Under the pieces are notes generated by a model that was given only the letters and a program-made list of their open reading frames with translations, was not told where the DNA came from and did not search any database. The position numbers and the translations under genes are program-made. From Candidatus Peregrinibacteria bacterium (GTDB lineage: Bacteria; Patescibacteriota; Gracilibacteria; UBA1369; LOWO2-01-FULL-3), in contig JAPLYN010000003.1 of NCBI GenBank assembly GCA_026395515.1, positions 1-64,000 on the forward strand: a DNA stretch of 64,000 nucleotides, in the 5' to 3' direction. Of this stretch, positions 56,557 through 63,151 are shown piece by piece; within the stretch, counting starts at the first letter, position 1; each line of letters starts with the position of its first letter.

Positions 56557-57510
56557 ATGAAAACTACAAAGATGTTGAAGGTAGGCGCGTTGGTCTTGGC
56601 CACTTTGACAATTCTTGTCGGCTGCGGTCCTAAGAACGACAAAGCTGCTCAAGACGCTGTACACACAGCAATGGTAAACACTTCTAAGGTAAAATCTGAA
56701 AGCTACGATTTACTTTTGAATGGAAAAATTACTGCAGGAAAAGATTCAACTGCTCAATTTAAAGAATTGAAAGGTTCTTTGGATTTCAGTGGTGTATTTG
56801 ATATGAGAGCGAAAGAAGATCCTAGATTCACATTGAAAATTGATGCTAAAGGAACAGTAGATGGCGGAAAAGAACAAGCTGTAGCAGGAGAAATGCTCTT
56901 AGCTAGCAAAAATTTCTTTTTCTCTATAAGCAAAGTAAGCGTAGACGGAATTCCTGATTTATACAAAGCAGCTGTAGACCAATTCATGAACAAATGGTGG
57001 TCAGTAGCATTGCCTCCAGAATCATTTGCTAAATTAACAGCAAGCGCTGGTGACGATAAAGACATGACACCAGAACAAAAACAACTTAAAGATTTGATGG
57101 AAAAGACTCAATTCTTCAAGAATGTTTCAGACCTAGGTTCTGATAAAGTTGGAAGCGTAGTTGCAGAAAAATACTCTGTAGAATTAGACAAAGAAGCTTT
57201 CAAAACTTACTTAACAGAAGCAACAAAAATTACAGGCCAAGCAACTAAGAGTGCAGATATGGCACAGTTTGATAAGTTGATGGCTTTAGTTGAATTCAAA
57301 GGAAACGTTTGGATTTCAGCTGATGACAAAATGTTGAGAAAAGTTGATGGTACAGTAACTATTGCTCCAGGAGCTGAGACAGACAATGCAGCAATGGATT
57401 TCCAAGCTACTTACACAGTGGACAACTTGAATAAGGAAGTAAAAGTAGAAGCACCTGCTAAGTCTGAGAAATTTGATCTTTCAAAGGCTTTGGGTATGCC
57501 AACTAAATAA
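56557..57510 (+). CDS. Lipoprotein, LppX/LolA-like fold candidate, 317 aa
   Basis: Signal peptide MKTTKMLKVGALVLATLTILVGCG with lipobox ILVGC (Cys23). The mature protein starts with a helix (AAQDAVHTAMVNTSKVKS) and continues with alternating strands (YDLLLNGKITAG, GSLDFSGVFDMRAKEDPRFTLKIDAKGTV, LLASKNFFFSISKVSV, VEFKGNVWISADDKMLRKVDGTVTIAPGA) typical of half-barrel lipid-binding lipoproteins. Has its own consensus promoter and terminator. The assignment to the LppX/LolA class rests on pattern only. Confidence 0.8.
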   Translation: MKTTKMLKVGALVLATLTILVGCGPKNDKAAQDAVHTAMVNTSKVKSESYDLLLNGKITAGKDSTAQFKELKGSLDFSGVFDMRAKEDPRFTLKIDAKGTVDGGKEQAVAGEMLLASKNFFFSISKVSVDGIPDLYKAAVDQFMNKWWSVALPPESFAKLTASAGDDKDMTPEQKQLKDLMEKTQFFKNVSDLGSDKVGSVVAEKYSVELDKEAFKTYLTEATKITGQATKSADMAQFDKLMALVEFKGNVWISADDKMLRKVDGTVTIAPGAETDNAAMDFQATYTVDNLNKEVKVEAPAKSEKFDLSKALGMPTK

Positions 57511-57520
57511 ATTTATTTTA

Positions 57521-57555
57521 AAAGGCCTCTCGTTGAAAAACGAGGGGCTTTTTTT
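57521..57555 (+). terminator. Terminator of the 56557 lipoprotein gene
   Basis: AGGCCTCTCGTT (57523-57534), loop GAAA, AACGAGGGGCTT (57539-57550), then seven T. It overlaps the stop codon of the convergent KamA-like gene. Confidence 0.9.
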
Positions 57556-58639
57556 ATGTGCGGTGCTTTTTGCCTTTAAAGTCGCGATACTGTGAAAGAT
57601 CTACTTTCCAAGAATTTCCTTCTGGTACAGCTACTTTTCCATAACCATTTGCAACATCAATAATAAACTTTGCTGTATCGGCGATACCGGAAAGACGTGG
57701 ACGAAGATTGCCCCAAATTTTTGCGGCGCGTTTCATCGGCACAGTGAAGTGACGTGACCAATAAACGGGATCATTGTTGAGTAAATAATATGGGCGAATC
57801 CCTTCTTTAGTAAGGTTAACGAAAAGTTCGTGAAGAGTGTCTTCATCATCATTCACGCCTTTGAGAAAAACTGTCTGAGCAAGAATAGTTGCGAGAGAAA
57901 TTTTGCGAAAATTATAAAGAACTTTTTTAGTTTGTTCACTAAGCTCCGCAGGATGATTGATGTGGAGCATGATGTAAGGATTTTTTATTTCAGCGAGGAG
58001 TTTATAGTGCCAATCCTGAACTACTGACGGATTATGAACAGGCAGACGAGTACCGACTCTTATGAGGTCAATGCGACCCTGTTTTTGAAGCTTTACGAGG
58101 CCTTGAATGATTTTTGTGAGGTAAGGCTCGGGAGCAGTAAGCGGATCGCCGCCAGAGAGAATAACTTCGTTTATTTCGGGGTGAGATTTTAGAAGATCGA
58201 ATACTTGATTAATTTCTGCATCAGAAAGGAAAAATTTGTTTGCAATTGTGGCGGTGGAATTAGTCTTATGCATTGGAGGTAAGCCAACTTCTCGGCCGCG
58301 AGTACAGAATCGGCAATAGCTCGCACAGAGGCGAGTAACTGTCCAAAGAATACGACCATATTGAGTGACTTCTCCCTTTTTATTTATTTTTCCGCGATAT
58401 TTATAAATTACTCCGGGGGCAATTTCGTGGAGATCTTCGTTGAGAGGATCGAGGCCTCCTTTTACCTTGCTGTAGCGCTTTTCTTTTTCTGGTTGAGCGA
58501 TAAATTGAAGACCTATTGGGCCTTTTGGTCCGCCGGTTTTGTTAATGAGATCGAGTAAATATGGGGAAATAGATTCCGGTAATCCTCCGTGTGGAAGCAT
58601 CATTTTCAGGCCGCGAGGTTGTAGGGGATTTGTACTCAT
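57554..58639 (-). CDS. Lysine 2,3-aminomutase family radical SAM protein (KamA/EpmB-like)
   Basis: 361 aa. Radical SAM cluster motif CASYCRFCTRGREVG after RILWTVTRL; LSGGDPLT is the SAM-binding GGD motif; then IRVGTRLPVHNP, MLHINHPAEL, TVFLKGVNDDEDTL and RPYYLLNNDPV, where family members anchor PLP and substrate. Without the C-terminal extension of classical KamA, it may be an EpmB-like enzyme acting on elongation factor P lysine, or a free-lysine mutase. It overlaps the AEC carrier gene by 4 bp and ends inside the shared terminator. Confidence 0.87.
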   Translation of the reverse strand: MSTNPLQPRGLKMMLPHGGLPESISPYLLDLINKTGGPKGPIGLQFIAQPEKEKRYSKVKGGLDPLNEDLHEIAPGVIYKYRGKINKKGEVTQYGRILWTVTRLCASYCRFCTRGREVGLPPMHKTNSTATIANKFFLSDAEINQVFDLLKSHPEINEVILSGGDPLTAPEPYLTKIIQGLVKLQKQGRIDLIRVGTRLPVHNPSVVQDWHYKLLAEIKNPYIMLHINHPAELSEQTKKVLYNFRKISLATILAQTVFLKGVNDDEDTLHELFVNLTKEGIRPYYLLNNDPVYWSRHFTVPMKRAAKIWGNLRPRLSGIADTAKFIIDVANGYGKVAVPEGNSWKVDLSQYRDFKGKKHRT

Positions 58640-59559
58640 TTATTTAGGAAAAAACTTACAGTAAGTGGAATGTAGAAGAGTGCGATGAGTGTGCTAATTG
58701 ATACTACCAAGGCCACTTTCTGAGGTTGAACTTTTAATTCTGTGGCGTAGATAACGGAGCTTACGGAAAGTGGAACAAGAGATTCAATAAGTAAGGCAGC
58801 GTGCATAGTTTTATCAAAAATGTGGAAATAATTTGTGTCGAGAAAAATTATTCCGAGAAAAATTGCCGGCCAAATAATGAACTTATTAAAAAGAGCTATT
58901 GTAGTGAATTTCCAATCGAGATGAGTGGCGCGAATTTCGGCTAAACCAAGCCCTATAATCATCATTCCCAAAGTGAAATATACAGTCTTAAACATTGCTA
59001 GAAAGTCGAAAACTTCTTTAGTAGGAGTGATGTTTAAAAAATTAATTAAAAGAGCGGTAGCAAAAACATAAAGGTGTGGAAGACGGAAAACTTTTGAAAG
59101 AGCTTCTTTTTGAGAATGAGTAGCACGAGCAACAATATAAAAAGCGAGAGTATTTTCATAAATCATGAGCCCAAGACTGACCATCGCAACTACAGGAAGC
59201 GCCAAATCACCAATGATTGCTAAGCAGACCGGTAAGCCAAAATAACCGACATTGCCAGTTCCTGACATGAAGGTAAGAACTTTTTCCGTGCCGTCGTGCC
59301 AAGTCTTTTTTGTGACAAAATAATTCACTGCACAAATAGCTGCGCCGACGAAGAAAAATATCACTGGAATAAGAAATAATTCCTTATGATCTCGGGCTTG
59401 GAGAGTACCAAGAAGCACAATTGCTGGACCAAAAATATAAATAACTAATCTGGAAATGCTATCTTTATTGACGTTGAAAAATTTATTGGCGATGAAGCCA
59501 ATAAGGATAAGAAGATAGAGTGGGATTATTTTGATTAAAAGAATTATAAAAAGTGACAT
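58636..59559 (-). CDS. AEC family (auxin efflux carrier-like) transporter
   Basis: 307 aa with ten hydrophobic segments in two five-helix halves. Family hallmarks: IPLYLLILIGFIANKFFNVNKDSISRLVIYIFGPAIVLLGTL at the N-terminus and SGTGNVGYFGLPVCLAIIGDLALPVVAM at the discontinuous helix. AEC carriers move organic acids or malate-like anions. Operon with the KamA-like gene (4-bp overlap), which may hint at an amino-acid-derived substrate. Confidence 0.88.
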   Translation of the reverse strand: MSLFIILLIKIIPLYLLILIGFIANKFFNVNKDSISRLVIYIFGPAIVLLGTLQARDHKELFLIPVIFFFVGAAICAVNYFVTKKTWHDGTEKVLTFMSGTGNVGYFGLPVCLAIIGDLALPVVAMVSLGLMIYENTLAFYIVARATHSQKEALSKVFRLPHLYVFATALLINFLNITPTKEVFDFLAMFKTVYFTLGMMIIGLGLAEIRATHLDWKFTTIALFNKFIIWPAIFLGIIFLDTNYFHIFDKTMHAALLIESLVPLSVSSVIYATELKVQPQKVALVVSISTLIALFYIPLTVSFFLNK

Positions 59560-59844
59560 GTGCTTTTGTTATTCAAGTATACATATTAGACAGGAGTCGA
59601 AAATGTTTGTCTAGTCAAATGAGTCTAAAAATAATTAGCCCTCTCAAACATTTTTTTGAAGAAAATTTATGTACGCCAAGCAGAAAATTTCGGACTATCA
59701 AGATAATTTGACTAATTTTTTAATAATTTTCTAAATTTTTAAAATTGATGATTTCTTAATCTGGACAATTTTGCCCCACTTATTTGACGCTACATCTGTT
59801 TTTCTCCAAAATACGGGGAGATTTATTAATTAATTTTTTCAAAC
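59560..59844. other. Intergenic region upstream of amtB and the AEC carrier
   Basis: 285 bp between divergent genes. AAAATGTTTG (59600-59609) and CAAACATTTT (59645-59654) form a 10-bp inverted repeat with a 35-nt loop, ending in seven T, so it could be a terminator-like or regulatory hairpin on the plus strand. TAGACA (59587-59592) and TGTCTA (59608-59613) match the boxes at 48.6 kb. TTGACT lies at 59708-59713 without a clear -10. No coding frame. Confidence 0.5.
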
Positions 59845-61074
59845 ATGGGCAATTTGAATACAGGAGACATTGCGTGGGTATCGGCGGCGTCGGCATTGGT
59901 AATGCTCATGACTCCAGCCTTAGGATTTTTCTACGCTGGACTAGTTAGGAAGAAAAATCTGGTTTCAACTCTCGTGCAATGCGTAGCAATTTTCGCTTTG
60001 GTAAGCCTTATTTGGGCTTTATGGGGGTACACTCTAGCTTTTGGACCTAGCGTGAATGGATTCATTGGAAATCTCTCTCATTTAGGATTGGATGGTGTAG
60101 GAGTTGGTATAGATGAAAATTATGCGGCTACAATTCCTATTCTTTTATTTTTCTTTTTTCAGCTTAAATTTGCAGCAATTACACCGGCTTTGATTATTGG
60201 AGCTTTTGCGGAAAGAGTGAGGTTTAAAGCTTTATTGGTATTCATAACTTTATGGGTGACTTTTGTATATGCTCCTGTAGCTCACTGGGTGTGGGGAATT
60301 GGTGGATGGTTAAGACAGTTTGGAGCCTTGGATTTTGCGGGAGGAACTGTAGTGCATATTACGGCGGGATTCTCAGCTTTGGCAGCGGCACTAGTGATAG
60401 GTCGCAGAAAAGATCATGGCACAGGAGAGTTTGTGCCAAATAATATTCCTTTTGTAATTTTGGGAGCGGCTTTGCTTTGGTTCGGATGGTTTGGATTTAA
60501 TGCGGGAAGTTCTTTGGCGGCAAATGGATTGGCAGTGAATGCTTTAGTGGTAACAAATTTGGCGGCATCTGCTGCGGCAATGAGCTGGATGTTTACAGAT
60601 TGGATATTAAAAGGAAAACCTTCAGCGGTAGGAATATCTGTAGGAGCGGTGTGTGGACTAGTAGCAATCACTCCAGCCTCAGGATACGTGGGAGTACCTG
60701 CTTCGATATTTATAGGAATGGTAGCTGGAATTCTTTCAAACCTAATAGCAAATTGGAGGGCAACAAGAACAAAACTGGATGATTCTCTAGATGTATTTGC
60801 CTGTCATGGAATGAGTGGAGTATGGGGAGCGTTGGCAACAGGATTATTCGCTTCTAAGGCAATTAATGCTGCTGGTGGAGATGGATTATTTTATGGAAAT
60901 GCACATCAATTTTGGGTGCAGTGTTTGGCCGTACTAGTATCAGCGGCCTATTCTTTTGTTGTAACTTATGGCTTATTAAAATTACTCGGAAAGATAATGC
61001 AAATCCGTGTAAATTCTGCAGATGAAGATAGAGGATTAGACGAAAGCGAACATGGAGAAATCGCCTATGGCTAA
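59845..61074 (+). CDS. amtB: Ammonium transporter Amt
   Basis: 409 aa, eleven membrane helices. Family signatures: WVSAASALVMLMTPALGFFYAGLVRKKN, APVAHWVWG, DFAGGTVVHITAGFSALAAALVIGRR (pore His), ALLWFGWFGFNAGSSLAAN, VFACHGMSGVWGALATGLFA (second pore His). The usual glnK partner is not next to it. Ammonium uptake fits the ammonia needs of TrpG and GuaA only indirectly. No signal peptide; the N-terminus is short. Confidence 0.96.
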   Translation: MGNLNTGDIAWVSAASALVMLMTPALGFFYAGLVRKKNLVSTLVQCVAIFALVSLIWALWGYTLAFGPSVNGFIGNLSHLGLDGVGVGIDENYAATIPILLFFFFQLKFAAITPALIIGAFAERVRFKALLVFITLWVTFVYAPVAHWVWGIGGWLRQFGALDFAGGTVVHITAGFSALAAALVIGRRKDHGTGEFVPNNIPFVILGAALLWFGWFGFNAGSSLAANGLAVNALVVTNLAASAAAMSWMFTDWILKGKPSAVGISVGAVCGLVAITPASGYVGVPASIFIGMVAGILSNLIANWRATRTKLDDSLDVFACHGMSGVWGALATGLFASKAINAAGGDGLFYGNAHQFWVQCLAVLVSAAYSFVVTYGLLKLLGKIMQIRVNSADEDRGLDESEHGEIAYG

Positions 61075-61658
61075 AGCTTACCGATTAGCTCAGTAGATGG
61101 CTTTAGAGTTTTTTCTCCTGGTTTCCAGTTTACCGGGCAAACTTCGCCACCGTGTTCACGGACGAATTTTGCTGCCTGAAGTTTCCTGAGAAGTTCTTTC
61201 ACATTGCGACCGATGTTGTTTGCATGAACCTCGTAGGCTTGAATTTTGCCATCTGGATCAACTATAAAGCTTCCACGTAAAGCTAAACCTTCTTCGGGAA
61301 TATATACTCCTAAAGCGCGGCAAAGATTGCCAGTAGGATCAGCAATCATTGGAAATTTGATCTTAGAAATTGAATCTGAGTGATCGTGCCAAGCTTTGTG
61401 AACGAAAGCTGTATCCGTGCTAACACTAAATACTTCAGCACCTTCTTTTTTAAATTCTTCGTAATGATCAGCTAATTCTGAAAGCTCAGTAGGGCAAACA
61501 AAAGTAAAATCTGCAGGATAAAAAAATAAAACTAACCATTTATCTTTAAATTGATCGAAGCTAATTTTTTCTATGGCTTCGTTTTGGAAAGCTTCGAATT
61601 TATCTTGTGGGAGAGTAGAGCCAATGAGGGAGAGAGGTAAGTTTTGTATTGAGTCCAT
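61071..61658 (-). CDS. ahpC: Peroxiredoxin AhpC-type (2-Cys)
   Basis: 195 aa. Peroxidatic cysteine in FFYPADFTFVCPTELSEL, VFSVSTDTAFVHKAWHD, DPTGNLCRALGVY, LRGSFIVDPDGKIQAYEVHANNIGRNVKELLRKLQAAKFV, and resolving cysteine in GGEVCPVNWKPGEKTLKPS. Reduces H2O2 and organic peroxides. No ahpF nearby, so the reductant is probably thioredoxin. Converges with amtB, overlapping by 4 bp. Confidence 0.97.
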   Translation of the reverse strand: MDSIQNLPLSLIGSTLPQDKFEAFQNEAIEKISFDQFKDKWLVLFFYPADFTFVCPTELSELADHYEEFKKEGAEVFSVSTDTAFVHKAWHDHSDSISKIKFPMIADPTGNLCRALGVYIPEEGLALRGSFIVDPDGKIQAYEVHANNIGRNVKELLRKLQAAKFVREHGGEVCPVNWKPGEKTLKPSTELIGKL

Positions 61659-61753
61659 ATGTAAATTTGATTATGTGTTGGTTTTCAAAGTAGACTATTC
61701 GGCTCTAGTTTTCAATAGGGGAGGATTAGTAATCTGATATGGATAATCACGTT

Positions 61754-61794
61754 CATGTAAAAATTGGTAGCATGGTGCTATACATTTTCACATG
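61754..61794 (+). repeat. 41-bp hairpin repeat, copy 2
   Basis: Same left arm as copy 1 (53863-53903); right arm GTGCTATACATTTTCACATG. Fifteen of twenty arm positions can pair. Lies between ahpC and tRNA-Pro in 245 bp that hold no gene. Confidence 0.75.
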
Positions 61795-61903
61795 AAAAAT
61801 ATTTGGCACACCAAATTTGAGTCCAATACTTAAAGATCTTTAGAAAGGATTTAAATGGTCGGGCGATTCGAGAGAATCGTACACGGGCACCATTTGTAAA
61901 AAA

Positions 61904-61980
61904 TGGTCGGGGTGCTGGGACTTGAACCCAGGGCCTCATGGTCCCAAACCATGCGCGATAGCCAACTTCGCCACACCCCG
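61904..61980 (-). tRNA. tRNA-Pro (anticodon TGG)
   Basis: 77 nt including encoded CCA. Acceptor CGGGGTG pairs with CACCCCG; anticodon stem CATGG/CCATG with loop TTTGGGA gives TGG; T-arm CTGGGTTCAAGTCCCAG. Confidence 0.96.
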
Positions 61981-62038
61981 ATATAAGTAACGGGGAGATT
62001 GTAGCCAATAAGTGGATGATTGTTAAGGGAATTTTTTG

Positions 62039-62044
62039 TATAAT
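62039..62044 (+). promoter_or_regulatory. -10 box of a leaderless gene
   Basis: TATAAT lies 7 nt before ATG 62051, so transcription should start at or next to the A of the start codon. No good -35 at 17 nt; TTGTTA at 62020 is too close. Confidence 0.6.
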
Positions 62045-62050
62045 GGGTTC

Positions 62051-62578
62051 ATGGACAGATTTTACACAAAAATTATAGGAATTCCCGTAGTAGAAGATGA
62101 CGGTTTAAGGGCTTTAACTACAGTAAAAGACCTAGTCGTAGATCCAGAGAAGGGAAAGGTCTTGGCTTTTGTGGTAGATGCAGGGAAAAATTTGATTATC
62201 ATGCCGATGGACATAATTTCATGGCACGATGTCCTACATATCAACCATCGTGACTCAATTATTCATGGTGATGATATTTTTCGAGTACAGACAGTTCAGA
62301 AAGAAGGAACGAAGATTTTTGGCAATAGAGTGGAGACAAAAGACGGAAAATATTTAGGCAACGTAGTGGACTATGCCATTGATAATCATTTAATGGTTTT
62401 GAAAAAATTATTTGTTTCTAAAGGCTTTTTGGGATTAGTGAGATTCGACAGCAGAGTGATTGCTTCAAAAAATATTATAGAAATTTTGCCTGAAAAAATT
62501 ATCGTAAAAGATGATATTGGAACAGTGAAAGAATCTACAAAAGAAAAAATTCCAGTAGGAGAAGCGGCAGCGGCATAA
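62051..62578 (+). CDS. PRC-barrel domain protein, 175 aa
   Basis: Two PRC-barrel units: about residues 5-75 (IIGIPVVEDDGLRALTTVKDLVVDPEKGKVLAFVVDAGK) and 85-155 (IFGNRVETKDGKYLGNVVDYAIDNHLMVLKKLFV), each with the G..V....G..LG.V.D pattern. PRC barrels in bacteria occur in RimM, in photosynthetic centre H subunits and in many small unknown proteins. ATG 62051 is set by the -10 box; an upstream TTG (62036) overlaps that box. Confidence 0.82.
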   Translation: MDRFYTKIIGIPVVEDDGLRALTTVKDLVVDPEKGKVLAFVVDAGKNLIIMPMDIISWHDVLHINHRDSIIHGDDIFRVQTVQKEGTKIFGNRVETKDGKYLGNVVDYAIDNHLMVLKKLFVSKGFLGLVRFDSRVIASKNIIEILPEKIIVKDDIGTVKESTKEKIPVGEAAAA

Positions 62579-62591
62579 AGAGAATGACTGC

Positions 62592-62650
62592 GCCGGAAAG
62601 CTCCGGCATTATTTTGCATAAATAAAAGCCCCCTTGCGGAGGCTTTTAAG
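62592..62650. terminator. Convergent terminator pair between the PRC and T4SS-pilin genes
   Basis: First hairpin GCCGG-AAAGCT-CCGGC (62592-62607) with a T-rich tail ATTATTTT on the plus strand. Second hairpin AAAAGCC (62624-62630) with GGCTTTT (62641-62647), reading into GGCTTTTATTT on the minus strand. Confidence 0.75.
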
Positions 62651-62693
62651 CGGTCATTTATTAATTGCCAGGCGCGAAGGCCGTGGCTGTGGA

Positions 62694-63077
62694 TCATCCA
62701 CCAGTTCCTGTACCTGCTCCGAGGATTGCGTTTACAGCTACGAAAGATAACATAATGATTACGATACCAATCAAAGCGTACATAATAATTTTCTTTGCTT
62801 TACCAACAGCTTCGTCGTTACCAGCAGAACTTACGTAAGTAACACCTCCGTAAATTACCATGATAACAGCTAGAAGTCCGAGGAATCCTAAGAAGTAATC
62901 AACGATAGTAAGAATAAGAGCTTTCAAGCTAGTCTGTCCACCTGTTAAGTCGCTTACAGATGAAGGACCTTCAGCTGTAATAGCTGCATGAGCTACGAAT
63001 GAGTACATGCTTAGCATACCTACTGTAATAGCCAACACTACGAGAGCCTGCTTGAGGATTTGAGTTTTTGATTTCAT
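62694..63077 (-). CDS. T4SS pilin-like small membrane protein (VirB2/TrbC-like)
   Basis: 127 aa. Signal peptide (ILKQALVVLAITVGMLSMYSFVAHAA), a short Gly/Ser spacer, then two membrane helices (ALILTIVDYFLGFLGLLAVIMVIYGGVTYV and IIMYALIGIVIIMLSFVAVNAILGA) joined by the charged loop SSAGNDEAVGKAKK, with a glycine tail. This layout matches the T4SS-pilin family common in Patescibacteria. Its promoter has an extended -10 (TGTTATAAT at 63113-63105), the same as the SLH and type IV pilin genes. No other T4SS gene is in the window. Confidence 0.82.
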   Translation of the reverse strand: MKSKTQILKQALVVLAITVGMLSMYSFVAHAAITAEGPSSVSDLTGGQTSLKALILTIVDYFLGFLGLLAVIMVIYGGVTYVSSAGNDEAVGKAKKIIMYALIGIVIIMLSFVAVNAILGAGTGTGG

Positions 63078-63151
63078 AGGGGAAATAAGTTATTTTCGAA
63101 ATTTATTATAACAAAAATACTTCTTTTTATGCAAGGAAGTAAATTGATTAT

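Noticed and set aside
61856-61891. Partial tRNA copy or attachment site next to tRNA-Pro
   Set aside because: TGGTCGGG repeats the tRNA 3' end and a GATTC-TCTC-GAATC hairpin mimics a T-arm, but the loop is 4 nt instead of 7, and there is no integrase or longer duplication. Too weak to call.
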